From assembly GCA_035530195.1 (NCBI GenBank), contig DATKVG010000229.1:1-19018 (forward strand): a stretch of 19,018 nt of DNA, read 5' to 3'. The translations under genes and the position numbers were made by a program. Source of the stretch: JAPLKX01 sp035530195 (GTDB lineage Bacteria; Hydrogenedentota; Hydrogenedentia; Hydrogenedentales; SLHB01). Shown piece by piece: positions 1 to 9,360 of the stretch (the stretch's first letter is position 1; the number at the start of each line of letters is the position of its first letter). The notes under the pieces were generated by a model. That model had not been told where the DNA came from. It worked only from the letters and a program-made list of their open reading frames with translations, and did no database searches.

Positions 1-54
1 CATTTTTCGGGCTTTTTTGAGGTCGAAAGTGGCGGTTTTGAAGGTGCCGCAGCC

Positions 55-79
55 CCTAAAAAGCTCGATTCTTTTTGGG
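55..79 (+). other. A/T-rich hairpin upstream of the nrdD leader
   Basis: Bases 55-63 pair with 71-79 (nine pairs including one G-U) around a 7-nt loop. The stem is mostly A-T with a short G-C base. It could be the remnant of a terminator for an upstream gene outside the window or the first element of the nrdD leader. A similar block, GGCGGTTT followed by a short AT-rich stretch and AAGG, occurs on both sides of it, at about 31-44 and 86-99. No convincing promoter is visible in 1-100. Confidence 0.35.
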
Positions 80-105
80 TTTCACGGCGGTTTCAAAGGC
101 CTATT

Positions 106-217
106 CGGGCGGTAGAAGTAAGGCGCTGACCACGCTGGGAAACCGCCCGCGATGTCTGTGCCGGACTTTTAATTAGCGTGAGAGTCCGCGGTAGTAGCGG
201 GGTGTGAACCCCGCCGC
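106..217 (+). ncRNA. Candidate structured 5' leader RNA of nrdD (class unknown)
   Basis: Three perfect stems follow one another. Bases 106-113 pair with 142-149 (8 bp), enclosing a small GCG/CGC stem at 123-125 and 133-135. Bases 162-167 pair with 183-188 (6 bp, 15-nt loop). Bases 197-203 pair with 208-214 (7 bp) around a GTGA loop, which has the GNRA form. The last stem ends only a few bases before the SD of nrdD at 221-228. This is seen directly. That it is a regulatory RNA is inference from stem quality and position. I could not match it to the cobalamin, SAM, TPP, FMN or c-di-GMP consensus motifs I know. Confidence 0.4.
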
Positions 218-220
218 ATG

Positions 221-228
221 GGAAGGAG
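221..228 (+). promoter_or_regulatory. Ribosome binding site deciding the nrdD start
   Basis: The purine run GGAAGGAG lies 10 nt before the ATG at 239. An upstream in-frame ATG at 218 would place this SD inside the coding sequence and would add seven residues (five Arg or Cys) that do not look like an ATP-cone start. The ATG at 239 gives the usual MPxxIRKRDG-type opening. Confidence 0.7.
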
Positions 229-238
229 ATGCCGTAGG

Positions 239-2350
239 ATGCCGATTGACAGAATACGCAAACGCGACGGACAGATAGAGCCGTTCTATCCGGAAAAGAT
301 AACGGTTGCGATATTCAAGGCGGCGGCGGCATGCGGGGGCAGCGATTCCGACCTGGCCGAGGTGCTTTGCGCGAAAGTCGTCGAGCAGGTCGAGGCGCAG
401 TTCGGGGGCCGGGTTCCCGACGTGGAAAGCATCCAGGACCTTGTCGAGCGCACGCTGATCAAAGAAGGCCACGCGCGGACCGCCAAGGCCTACATCCTCT
501 ACCGCGAGAAACGCGCGGGCGCGCGCAACATGAACGCATTGATCGGCGCCACGATCGAAATGTTCAGCGATTACCTCGGCGACCGCGACTGGCGCATCCG
601 CGAGAACGCCAATACCCAGAAAAGCATCAACGGCCTGAACAACTACGTGCGCGAGTTTTTCACCAAGAACTATTGGCTGCACGAGGTGTACCCGGCCGAC
701 GTCCGCGAAGCCCACGAGAACGGCGACGCCCACATCCATGACCTCGGGTTTCTCGGCCCATACTGCGCGGGCTGGGACCTGTATCAACTGCTTCGCGACG
801 GGTTCGGCGGCGTGCCCGGCAAAGTCGAAAGCTCGCCCCCGAAGCACCTGCGGTCGTTCCTGGGGCAGATCGTCAACAGCACGTTTACGACGCAGGGCGA
901 AAGCGCCGGCGCCCAGGCCTGGTCAAGCTTCGACACGTACTGCGCGCCGTTTATCCGGTACGACAACCTGACCTACAACCAGGTCAAACAGTCGCTGCAG
1001 GAATTCATTTTCAACATCAACGTCCCCACCCGCGTCGGGTTTCAGTGCCCTTTCTCGAACCTGACGTTCGACCTGACGGCCCCCAAAATGCTGCGCGAGA
1101 AATCCGTCATCTGCGGCGGCAAGCCCACTGGCGACACGTACGGCGATTTTCAGGCCGAAATGGACCTGTTCAACCAGGCATTCTGCGAAGTGATGATGCA
1201 GGGCGACGCCAAGGGCCGGGTGTTCACGTTCCCCATCCCCACTCTCAACATCACGCGCGACTTCAACTGGGATTCGCCTTCCGTCAGCGCGTTCATGGCG
1301 ACCACGTGCAAGTACGGGATCCCGTACTTCGCCAATTACATCAACTCCGACCTGTCGCCCGAAGACGCGGTTTCGATGTGTTGTCGGCTGCGGCTCGATA
1401 CAAAAGAACTGCGCAAACGCGGGGGCGGCCTTTTCGGCAGCAATCCGATGACGGGCTCGATCGGCGTGTTCACGATCAACCTGCCGCGGATCGGTTATCT
1501 GTCGAAATCGAAACAGGAGTTCAAGGCGCGGCTGTGGCGGCTGGTCCAGGTGGGCCGCACCTCTCTTGAACTGAAACGAAAAATTATCGAGCAACAGTCC
1601 GAACGCGGCCTGTATCCCTATTCGGCCAACCACCTGCGCGACGTGAAAGCCCGCACCGGCAAATTCTGGCACAACCACTTCAGCACCATCGGCGTCGTCG
1701 GGATGAACGAGGCCCTGCTCAACTTCATGGGCAAAGACATCGCCAGCCCCGAAGGCCTCGAATTCGCCATCGAAATCATGGAATACCTCCGCGGCCTGCT
1801 CCTCGAGATCCAGCAGCAGACCGGCCACGTCTACAACCTCGAGGCCACGCCCGCGGAAGGAACCGCGTACCGGCTGGCGCGGCTCGACAAGACAAAGTAT
1901 CCCGAGATCATCGCCGCGGGCAACGGCACGCCTTACTACACCAACTCGACCCAGTTGTCCGTGGCGTTTAGCGACGACATCTTCGAGGTGTTGCAACTGC
2001 AGGACGAACTGCAGACGCTTTACACCGGCGGGACGGTGCTGCACGCGTACCTGGGCGAGAGCATCGACGACATCGAGGTGTGCAAGCGGTTCATCAAAAA
2101 AGTATTCACCCAGTTCAAGCTGCCGTACATCTCGATTACGCCCACGTTCAGCGTGTGCAACACCCACGGCTATCTCCGCGGCGAGCAGTTTAAATGCCCC
2201 GAATGCGGCGGCGAAACCGAGGTCTGGTCGCGCGTAACCGGCTACCTGCGGCCGTTGGCAAACTACAACGACGGCAAACGGCAGGAATATCGCGATAGAA
2301 AGAAGTTCCACATCCCCGAACTGCTGGGTCGATCGGAGGCCGCCAATTGA
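239..2350 (+). CDS. nrdD: Anaerobic (class III) ribonucleoside-triphosphate reductase
   Basis: Reduces ribonucleoside triphosphates to dNTPs by glycyl-radical chemistry in the cytoplasm under anoxia. The product has 703 residues. Residues 1-92 form an ATP-cone, the allosteric domain that senses ATP/dATP. The catalytic barrel has HIHDLG at 165-170 and Cys176 in the following strand. The Cys pair at 381-382 (SMCCRLRLD) lies about 287 residues before the radical glycine, where the thiyl-radical cysteine is expected. The C-terminus has a metal knuckle (Cys640, His643, Cys653, Cys656) and the glycyl-radical loop RVTGY with Gly668. Length and motif order are complete for the family. The start at 239 was chosen by SD and homology. 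The stop overlaps the nrdG start by 4 bp, so the pair is translationally coupled. The leader may carry regulation; no NrdR box was seen. Confidence 0.96.
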   Translation: MPIDRIRKRDGQIEPFYPEKITVAIFKAAAACGGSDSDLAEVLCAKVVEQVEAQFGGRVPDVESIQDLVERTLIKEGHARTAKAYILYREKRAGARNMNALIGATIEMFSDYLGDRDWRIRENANTQKSINGLNNYVREFFTKNYWLHEVYPADVREAHENGDAHIHDLGFLGPYCAGWDLYQLLRDGFGGVPGKVESSPPKHLRSFLGQIVNSTFTTQGESAGAQAWSSFDTYCAPFIRYDNLTYNQVKQSLQEFIFNINVPTRVGFQCPFSNLTFDLTAPKMLREKSVICGGKPTGDTYGDFQAEMDLFNQAFCEVMMQGDAKGRVFTFPIPTLNITRDFNWDSPSVSAFMATTCKYGIPYFANYINSDLSPEDAVSMCCRLRLDTKELRKRGGGLFGSNPMTGSIGVFTINLPRIGYLSKSKQEFKARLWRLVQVGRTSLELKRKIIEQQSERGLYPYSANHLRDVKARTGKFWHNHFSTIGVVGMNEALLNFMGKDIASPEGLEFAIEIMEYLRGLLLEIQQQTGHVYNLEATPAEGTAYRLARLDKTKYPEIIAAGNGTPYYTNSTQLSVAFSDDIFEVLQLQDELQTLYTGGTVLHAYLGESIDDIEVCKRFIKKVFTQFKLPYISITPTFSVCNTHGYLRGEQFKCPECGGETEVWSRVTGYLRPLANYNDGKRQEYRDRKKFHIPELLGRSEAAN
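2335..2339 (+). promoter_or_regulatory. Ribosome binding site supporting a TTG start for nrdG
   Basis: GGAGG lies inside the last codons of nrdD, 7 nt before the TTG at 2347. No ATG or GTG with comparable spacing gives the expected N-terminus. Confidence 0.7.
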
Positions 2351-3087
2351 ACATAGCCGGCGTTGAAAAATGTTCGTTTGTGGATTATCCCGGGCGGTTG
2401 GCGGCGGTCTTTTTTGTGCCGGGCTGCAACTGGAACTGTTTCTATTGCCACAACCAGACGCTGCTGCGAAACGAGGGGCCGCACCCGCGCGTCAGCCTCG
2501 AAGAAGCGTTTGATCTGCTGAGGTCGCGGTGCGGCCTGCTGGACGGCGTGGTCGTGACGGGGGGCGAACCCACGTTGCAGTCCGGCCTGCGGGACTTTAT
2601 TGTGGCGGTGCGCGCCCTCGACTACCTTGTGAAACTCGACACCAACGGCAGCCGGCCTCGAGTGCTGGGCGCGCTGCTCGCCGACGGCCTGCTGGATTAC
2701 GTGGCAATGGATCTGAAAGCGCCGATGGCCAAATACGAGGCGGTGTGCGGCGCCCCCGTGGATCACCACGACCTGAACGAGAGCATCGACCTGATCATGT
2801 CCAGCGGCGTCGAATACGAGTTTCGCACCACGGTCGTTCCTCAATTGACCCATGCCGACGTGGTGGCGATCGCGCGCAGAATCCAGGGCGCCCGCCGCTA
2901 CGTGCTCCAGCAGTACCGAAACCCCGTCCTGTACGCCCCGGATGAGAAACCCCACGACCCGCGCCTCGACGTGCCGCCCCACGAGGCCGCGTGGCCGGCC
3001 CACGTCCTGGCGGAGATCGACCGGTACGTCATCGAGTGCGAGACCCGCGGGTTCCAGCGCAGCCTCGAGGCCACCTCGGCGGCCTGA
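2347..3087 (+). CDS. nrdG: Anaerobic ribonucleotide reductase activating protein (radical SAM)
   Basis: Uses a 4Fe-4S cluster and S-adenosylmethionine to install the glycyl radical on NrdD. The product has 246 residues. The cluster motif is CX3CX2C at Cys27, Cys31 and Cys34 (PGCNWNCFYC), and the GGE motif that contacts SAM is at 72-74. The opening with a conserved FVDYPG is typical of the longer NrdG subfamily (NrdG2-like) found beside T. maritima-type NrdD. The start is TTG, overlapping the nrdD stop as TTGA with a good GGAGG upstream. It is the last gene of the nrdDG unit. Its stop is only 20 bp from the stop of the convergent tamB, and no intrinsic terminator is visible between them. Confidence 0.93.
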   Translation: MNIAGVEKCSFVDYPGRLAAVFFVPGCNWNCFYCHNQTLLRNEGPHPRVSLEEAFDLLRSRCGLLDGVVVTGGEPTLQSGLRDFIVAVRALDYLVKLDTNGSRPRVLGALLADGLLDYVAMDLKAPMAKYEAVCGAPVDHHDLNESIDLIMSSGVEYEFRTTVVPQLTHADVVAIARRIQGARRYVLQQYRNPVLYAPDEKPHDPRLDVPPHEAAWPAHVLAEIDRYVIECETRGFQRSLEATSAA

Positions 3088-3107
3088 GCAGGATTTTCGC
3101 CCGCCAT

Positions 3108-6100
3108 TCAATAATCCCGTTTCCAATTGAGGCTGACACCGCTCTCGCCCGTGGGGGCAAGCGTGCTTTCGAGGGTGAGGCGGCGAGTCAGTTCAACCTC
3201 GATGTTGGCTTGGGCTGTTTCGCCTCCGAACCCCTGGGTGACGTTCAGGTAGGTGTTTTTGCCGAGGTAACGGCCGAACCCAAGCCCGATCTCGCCCTTT
3301 TCCCCGACATCCTGGACCGCAAGCCCTTCAAACCCCAGCGTATGGCCCAGCCGCCCTATCAGGCCCGGGCGCTCGCGGCCCGTAGCGAGCGAGTTGGCGG
3401 CCTTGGCCAACTGCAGCGCCTGCATCGGTGAGACGCGGGACAGATCGCGCCCGAAAAGGATCCGCGCCAGGATTTCGTCCTCGGGCAGTTGCGGGGTCGA
3501 CTCGAGTGCGATCTGCGGGTTTGAGACCGGGCCCGAGATCCTGAATATGGCCGTGATCTCGCGCGCCTGATATTGGGCGGCGAGATTCAGAACCGGATCC
3601 GGCGGAGAAAGGCCGCTGAATAAGACCGTCCCCTCTTCGACCCGGAACTTTTTTGCCGCAAACGTCAACTCGCCTCGCACGGTGGTCAATTCGCCTGTCA
3701 TGACGGGTTTTGCGGCGGTGCCGGTAACGTGGACCGAGCCCTTCCACTCGCTGTCGACGCCGTACCCCGTCACTTTCGCCTGCCCCGGCACGTTCAAAAC
3801 CAGATCCAGCGCAATCTCCTGAAAAAGCGGCGGGCGTATGGGGGGCGTCTCGGCCGGCGGATTAAGCACCGCCACCATCCCCTCAAGCCGTGCCGGCACG
3901 TTGACGTCGACCACCTCCAGGGTTTCCACGGGAGACGCGCGAAATTGCATCAGCGAGACTTCGGCCGGCGCGATGTCCAGCGACCCGGCAAGCTTCATTG
4001 CGCTGAGCCGGCCCGTCGCGTCCAGCGTGCCGGTGGCGGACGCCGTGACATCCTCTCGGCGCACGGCCCGGAAATTCTTCAGCGCGACCTGCATGTCGAT
4101 TGGGAACCCGCGCCGCGCCTCGACCTCGAGCCGGCCCGTCGCCTCGACGGTCCCGCCGATGCCGTCTGTTGCGGTTGCCGAGACGATGCGGACGATCGAG
4201 TTCTCAGCCACGACCCGCGCGTTCAAATCCCGCAAGATGGTGCCGGTTTCAAAATTGTCGTACGATCCCCCGCTAACCAGCACCTCGCCCGCCGCCATAG
4301 GCATGGCCGGCGTGCCCGTAACCTGAATTTCGCCGCGAAACTCTCCCGAAATCTGCTGATCTGCCAACACGGTCAGCGCCGCCAGCCGCTCGAGCCGCCC
4401 CTCAAAACGCACCCGTGCCTCCAGCGGCTCCTCCTGCGGCATTCGGAATGCCGGCGGCGAAAAAGACAGCGCCAGCGGCGCGGAAAACCGCCCCTCGACC
4501 GGCCCCTCGAACAAGCGGGTCACACGGACGGTCCCCTCGACCCGGTTGGGCTGGTAGGCCGCTTGCAGCGCGACATCGACCGGCGGGGCGTTTTCAACCG
4601 GCGGCAACGCGCCAAGACCTGTCAGTTGCACATCAACATTCACGGCCGGTGCAGCCGGCGGCCCCTCGAACCCGATGCGGCCGTCTGCGGCCCCAGACAG
4701 CCCCGGCCCGCCCGCGGCCCGTATCAGCCCCAGTGGCAGCCGGTCAATTGCGAACGCCGCGCGGATCGTGTCGCCGGTCCAACGGCCCTCCGCCCGCAAT
4801 TCGCCCGGCCCAACCTCGAGGGCCGCCTGCAACTCGCCGCCCTCGATGCCCACCTCGAGCACCGCGGGTTGCGCCAGCCGCACGGGGTACTCGCCCCAGT
4901 GGCCGCCGAGTTCATTGATCGTCACCACGGCTGCATCGTTTTGGTGCTGCCAGCCGGCCTTCACCGCGAGGTCGACCGGCGCCCGGAGTGTGCCACGCGT
5001 CTCGAATGAAAAAGCGCCCACATCGGCGCCGCCTGAATACCGGCACGAGAAAGTCTCGAATTGAAACCCCTTGCCGGATATCTCTTGAGCATCCAGAGAG
5101 GCGTGTCCGGCGGGCTGGTCATACACGTCGGTCAAGCCCGCGCTCGCCTGCAACCGATTGATCCCCGCCCACGGCGTGGACAATGCCGCCGCGGTTAATT
5201 GAACCTCCACGTCTTGCCGCCGTTCCTGCGTGCGAAGCCCGATCTCAAACGTGCCCGACCCCGATAGATCCGCGCCCGCAACAGCCGAAAGAAAACGTAA
5301 GTCGTCCGACATGCCCGAAAGACGCCCGTCTAACCGCCACGTGTCCATGCTGGCGGAGATCGCCCCCGTCACGACGGTTCCCGGCACGCTAATCTCGATG
5401 TCTGAAATCCCCAGCCGCGGCGGTTCCGCAGCCACATCAGCCCCAACCTCCATTTCTTCGCCACGCCACGAACCCGCGAGCCGCACCCGGCCCTGCGGCG
5501 CACCAGGCAGGTTTTGAACCTCGGCGTGGGCCGCCATCAGCTCGACGGGCTCGCCGGCTACGGTGACATCGCGGCCGCGCGCGTCGACCGTCAGCTGCAG
5601 GTCCTTGGTCGTTCCTTCGGCGCTCACGTCCACGGCAAGTGCGCCCCTCAGCGGCTGGCTGACGAGACCCTCGAGCACGGACAGATCCGGCAGGTCTGCC
5701 TGGGCGGTCGCATCGAGGTGGCGAGTCTCGAAGTTGTACGAGCCGTTGGCGCTCAACCTGGCATGGGCGGCCGTGGCGGTGACGTCACGAAAAAGAATGG
5801 GCGCACCGCTCGCCGCCTCCACGTTGCCCGTAATTTTGAGCGTCTCGCCCACCAAGGCGGCCGCGGCCTCCGGTAAGCCTTGAAGGCGCGAAAACTCGAC
5901 CGTTATGCCGGCGGCGGCTGACTTCTTCGAGATGTCTGCCGTCCCTTTGGCCGACACGTGGGCGGCCCCTTGCACGTCCACGCCAAACGCGTTGGAAATG
6001 GGCCTGATTTCCTCGGAACTGAACTGCATGTTGAACGACGCTTTTTTAGTGTTGAGATCGTATTCGCCCGAGATCGTCAGGGTGACGGCAGGGTTCTGCA

Positions 6101-7523
6101 GAATAAACTGCTGCACTTCGATCACGCCCTGGGCGCGTGTCTGCCCCTCCAGCCGCCAATTGAAATCTCGCGCCGGCAGCAATGGCGCCTGGGCGTAGGC
6201 GAAATTCGTCAACGTGCCTTCGCCGCCGAACTGTCCCCGGCCAACGTGGCCTTCCCACTCTTCGAGCGCCTCGAACCGCAACTGCCCGGTCAACGTATCG
6301 GCGCTGGCATCGCCCACTTGGAGGTTCGACGCCTGCACCGTCACGTTCACCACCGGCTGTTTGAGCCGGCCGGTCAGCGTGCCTTCCGCCGCGAGGTTCC
6401 CTTGCACCGGCACGCCGATCAGCGGTTTGACCGCGGTGAGATCGTCGAGTTTGGTGGAAAACCTGATGTCCGCTGCCCCCGTATTGAAATCGATGTTGCC
6501 CGACGTCTTCAGGTTGCCCAGCAGCGACGAAATCGCCGCGTTATCCACCTTCAACTGCTCGCCCGGCGCGAATTGGGCGGCCACGGCGAACGTGGTGGGC
6601 GCGCCAAAGATCGGCTGCAGGTTTGGCGGCAGCAACTGTTCGGGCACGGACATCCGGCCCTCGACAACCACCCCCAGCCGATCCGGCCCGGCATCGGCCG
6701 CGTCCGGCTCCGCCTTGGCGAGCCTCACCCGGCTCTGGACAATGTCGCGGCCGCCCGCCTGCGCGGTAACCTGTCCATCCCAGCCGTCGATAGGCCCGGC
6801 GCCGTTCACGCGCACGGACACCGGCCCCGATTCCAGGCCCAGCCAGTGGCCCACGGGGCCCTGTTGCGGCTCGTCGTACACGACGTCCACCGCAAGCGAC
6901 GGCGCCGGCTTCGTTTGAACCGCCAGCGTGGCGCGGCCCTCGACCGACGGGCCTTCTACCTGGTTCAAATGAACGTTGGCCCGGAGCCCGTCCGTCTCGT
7001 CAACATACTGGACATTTCCCGATGCCGTCAGCACCAGCGGCGCGCCGGATAATTGCTCGTTTAACACCAGCCGGCCCACCTCGAACTGCCGCACCGTCAG
7101 ATGCGGCACCTGCCGGGGTAGTGCCGGAAGCCGGGCCGGGCCGCCACTCTGCGGCAAACGTTCCAGCCGGACAGACTCCGCGGAAATCTCGTTGATATCG
7201 ATCTGTCCGTGAATCAGCGCCCGGGGCGACCAGCCCACGTAAACGTTTTCGAGCGACATCCACACGCCGCGCTTGTCTTGGAACGTCATCCGGCCAACGC
7301 GCAGGTTGTAAGGCAACTGACCCTGGATGCCCTCGATGCGGACATCCGAGTGGAGCGCATTACCGGCCCGCTTTGCGACGATGCCCGCGGCAAACCGCCG
7401 GCCCGGGCCGGTTTGCAGCAACCCCGCCACTACCGCCAAAACCAGGGCTACTGCGGCAAGGCCTGCAAGAAACCACCGCAACATCCGAAAAACTGCGCGA
7501 TAAACTGCCGCCATGTTACGCAT
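3108..7523 (-). CDS. tamB: TamB-family translocation/assembly module protein (DUF490)
   Basis: A very long periplasmic protein (1471 residues) anchored in the inner membrane by one N-terminal helix at about residues 14-38. The middle is built of repeating beta-rich AsmA/TamB-like segments with many alternating hydrophobic strands and phrases such as VTGTPAxP, which suits a lubricated beta-groove spanning the periplasm. The last 350 or so residues are a typical TamB C-terminal domain (PxLPEDEIL, RILFGR, GLGFGRYLGKNTYLNV). The family works with TamA and is proposed to help insert outer-membrane proteins or move phospholipids. It starts 5 bp after the tamA stop, so the two form an operon. A second in-frame ATG at 7514 is an alternative start; SD evidence is weak for both. 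The sequence looks intact. Confidence 0.92.
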   Translation of the reverse strand: MRNMAAVYRAVFRMLRWFLAGLAAVALVLAVVAGLLQTGPGRRFAAGIVAKRAGNALHSDVRIEGIQGQLPYNLRVGRMTFQDKRGVWMSLENVYVGWSPRALIHGQIDINEISAESVRLERLPQSGGPARLPALPRQVPHLTVRQFEVGRLVLNEQLSGAPLVLTASGNVQYVDETDGLRANVHLNQVEGPSVEGRATLAVQTKPAPSLAVDVVYDEPQQGPVGHWLGLESGPVSVRVNGAGPIDGWDGQVTAQAGGRDIVQSRVRLAKAEPDAADAGPDRLGVVVEGRMSVPEQLLPPNLQPIFGAPTTFAVAAQFAPGEQLKVDNAAISSLLGNLKTSGNIDFNTGAADIRFSTKLDDLTAVKPLIGVPVQGNLAAEGTLTGRLKQPVVNVTVQASNLQVGDASADTLTGQLRFEALEEWEGHVGRGQFGGEGTLTNFAYAQAPLLPARDFNWRLEGQTRAQGVIEVQQFILQNPAVTLTISGEYDLNTKKASFNMQFSSEEIRPISNAFGVDVQGAAHVSAKGTADISKKSAAAGITVEFSRLQGLPEAAAALVGETLKITGNVEAASGAPILFRDVTATAAHARLSANGSYNFETRHLDATAQADLPDLSVLEGLVSQPLRGALAVDVSAEGTTKDLQLTVDARGRDVTVAGEPVELMAAHAEVQNLPGAPQGRVRLAGSWRGEEMEVGADVAAEPPRLGISDIEISVPGTVVTGAISASMDTWRLDGRLSGMSDDLRFLSAVAGADLSGSGTFEIGLRTQERRQDVEVQLTAAALSTPWAGINRLQASAGLTDVYDQPAGHASLDAQEISGKGFQFETFSCRYSGGADVGAFSFETRGTLRAPVDLAVKAGWQHQNDAAVVTINELGGHWGEYPVRLAQPAVLEVGIEGGELQAALEVGPGELRAEGRWTGDTIRAAFAIDRLPLGLIRAAGGPGLSGAADGRIGFEGPPAAPAVNVDVQLTGLGALPPVENAPPVDVALQAAYQPNRVEGTVRVTRLFEGPVEGRFSAPLALSFSPPAFRMPQEEPLEARVRFEGRLERLAALTVLADQQISGEFRGEIQVTGTPAMPMAAGEVLVSGGSYDNFETGTILRDLNARVVAENSIVRIVSATATDGIGGTVEATGRLEVEARRGFPIDMQVALKNFRAVRREDVTASATGTLDATGRLSAMKLAGSLDIAPAEVSLMQFRASPVETLEVVDVNVPARLEGMVAVLNPPAETPPIRPPLFQEIALDLVLNVPGQAKVTGYGVDSEWKGSVHVTGTAAKPVMTGELTTVRGELTFAAKKFRVEEGTVLFSGLSPPDPVLNLAAQYQAREITAIFRISGPVSNPQIALESTPQLPEDEILARILFGRDLSRVSPMQALQLAKAANSLATGRERPGLIGRLGHTLGFEGLAVQDVGEKGEIGLGFGRYLGKNTYLNVTQGFGGETAQANIEVELTRRLTLESTLAPTGESGVSLNWKRDY

Positions 7524-7528
7524 CCGTA

Positions 7529-9340
7529 TCAGAACGCCTGCCCGAGGCTGATGTAGATTTGGAACGCCTTGTCGATTCCCGAGCGCCGGTTGAGCGGCAC
7601 GGCCACGTCAAACCGGATCGGGCCTATCGGCGAGAAGTAACGAAAACCGATGCCCGCGCCCCAGCGCAGCGTTCTGCCGAACGTGGGGTAGGCCGACTCG
7701 AATACGGTCCCGCCGTCTATGAACGGAACAATCCCGAACCTGTTGGAAATCCTTGTTCGGGCTTCGATCGAGAATTCCAGCAGCGACCGCCCTCCCAGCG
7801 GCGTATCGTCGCGCAACGGCCCGACCTTCTGATGTTCATACCCGCGGATGGAACCCCCGCCCCCCGCGTAGAACCGCTCGTCGGCCGGGATCCGGTTGCG
7901 TTGTGAGCCGGCTATCGCGCCTACGTTCACCCGGCCCGCCAGCACGACCCGCGGCGTTTCGGTTACCTGGACGTAATGGGTATACGTGACCTGGCTGCGC
8001 AAAAACGAGACGCCCGAGTTGCTGATATCCAAAAAGGGCGTTAGCCGCAGCGCCAGACGCCATCCCCCGACCGGATTCAACGGATCCCCCTTGTGAAAAT
8101 CGGCGTTGAAAAACGAGGGGGCCGAAACCAGGTTGTAGGTGTTGTCTTCGTCGAACTGGCGCACGTTCAACGCGCGAAATCCCAGGCCCGTACCAACCGA
8201 CAGCCGTTCCGTCAAGGCGCGCTCCACCGAAGCGGAAACCGACGCGCTACGGGCGTAATACGCCTCGGTGTCTTCCTCGGACGCTTTGGACTGCAGCCGC
8301 AATACTTGGTCGGGCCGGACAAACTGCGGCTTCATGTAAATAGCCTCCAGCGTGTATTCCTCCTGCGAAACGAGCCCGTTGAGCGTCAGGTGCTCCTCGC
8401 GGCCAAACAGGTTTCTGTTTTCCCACGATACCCGCGCGCCCAGCCCCTCATCAGACTGAAAGCGGATGCCAAGCGTCAACGTTCGGTGGGTTCGTTCCCG
8501 CAGATCAACCCGGATTGGCACGCGGCCCTGCTCGTCCAGGTGTTCGACAACGTTCACACCGCTTGCCGAAAACAGGCCCGTGTCACGCAGGTACTTGTCG
8601 TATTTGTCCAGCAGGCGCGAATCGAAAAGGTCACCCCGTTTCCAGGGGATCCGCGCACGCAGAAAACTCTCGCGCACCGCCGTGTTGCCTTCAATTTCGG
8701 TTTTGCCGAAACTCGCCACCGGCCCCGTCCGCACGGGATAAACGACATGCACACCACGCGTCGCGTGGTCAACCGTCACTCGGGGTTGAAGCGTTTCCGG
8801 GTAAGGAAACCCCCGCTCCTTCAGCAGCGTTACCAGTTCGCCCTGTGAAGCCAGAATGTCATTGGTCAGGGCCGGCCGGTAAAGCGACAACGACAGGTCA
8901 TAGACGTCCGGCAGTGATTGGGGAGGATTCTCCGGCCGCTCGACATAGTCGATTTCGACATCTACAAACTCGTATTGCCGTCCCGGCTCGACCTGCATCA
9001 CAATCTCAACCGGCCGCGCCGACTCATCCAGAACCAGCGTTACTTCCGCCCCGTAATACGCTTGCGCCCGCAACGCCCGCAAAAGATTCACCTCGTCCCG
9101 CTCTGCCAGCCGACGAAGCACAAGCACCGAATCCGGCGGCCGATCTTTCCGCACTTCGAGCGCCGACGCGGCTAAAAGGGCCTGCCGCAGTCCGTCATTG
9201 TCCACCCCCTCGATTTTGACTTCGTACGGAACCTGGGCCTCTTGTGCCCGAGCCGGGGAGTCCAACTCGAGCAACATGATCAGCAACGGGACAAAACAGA
9301 CGTGTGCCCAACAAGAACGTTTCGTCATCAACCTGCCCAT
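7529..9340 (-). CDS. tamA: TamA/Omp85-family outer-membrane barrel protein
   Basis: A 603-residue outer-membrane protein. A signal peptide with a hydrophobic core at about 14-25 ends in SPARA, with likely cleavage after Ala32. Three POTRA domains follow at roughly 38-118, 122-204 and 207-283. A 16-stranded barrel should fill 285-603, with the diagnostic SIRGY lid-lock motif at 497-501, a late GxGFRYFSPIGPIRFDVAxPL segment and a C-terminal Phe. Three POTRAs and immediate linkage to tamB point to TamA rather than BamA, which usually has five. It starts at 9340 or, equally possibly, at the ATG at 9328 that begins MTKR; an in-frame TGA at 9347-9349 limits the N-terminus. It is the first gene of the tamAB operon and is divergent from the SurA-like lipoprotein. 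Confidence 0.9.
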   Translation of the reverse strand: MGRLMTKRSCWAHVCFVPLLIMLLELDSPARAQEAQVPYEVKIEGVDNDGLRQALLAASALEVRKDRPPDSVLVLRRLAERDEVNLLRALRAQAYYGAEVTLVLDESARPVEIVMQVEPGRQYEFVDVEIDYVERPENPPQSLPDVYDLSLSLYRPALTNDILASQGELVTLLKERGFPYPETLQPRVTVDHATRGVHVVYPVRTGPVASFGKTEIEGNTAVRESFLRARIPWKRGDLFDSRLLDKYDKYLRDTGLFSASGVNVVEHLDEQGRVPIRVDLRERTHRTLTLGIRFQSDEGLGARVSWENRNLFGREEHLTLNGLVSQEEYTLEAIYMKPQFVRPDQVLRLQSKASEEDTEAYYARSASVSASVERALTERLSVGTGLGFRALNVRQFDEDNTYNLVSAPSFFNADFHKGDPLNPVGGWRLALRLTPFLDISNSGVSFLRSQVTYTHYVQVTETPRVVLAGRVNVGAIAGSQRNRIPADERFYAGGGGSIRGYEHQKVGPLRDDTPLGGRSLLEFSIEARTRISNRFGIVPFIDGGTVFESAYPTFGRTLRWGAGIGFRYFSPIGPIRFDVAVPLNRRSGIDKAFQIYISLGQAF

Positions 9341-9360
9341 TCCCGCTCAACGATGCCCAG

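Noticed and set aside
101..228. Adenosylcobalamin riboswitch before nrdD
   Set aside because: The conserved cobalamin core and B12-box sequences are absent, and this is a class III enzyme that does not use cobalamin.
923..2311. Long antisense open frame (462 codons) across nrdD
   Set aside because: nrdD is certain on the other strand. The antisense translation has no recognisable domain and is the expected mirror of GC-rich codons.
3729..5009. Long open frames on the plus strand across tamB (also 5958-7052)
   Set aside because: Arg/His/Pro-rich products without domains, mirror frames of tamB.
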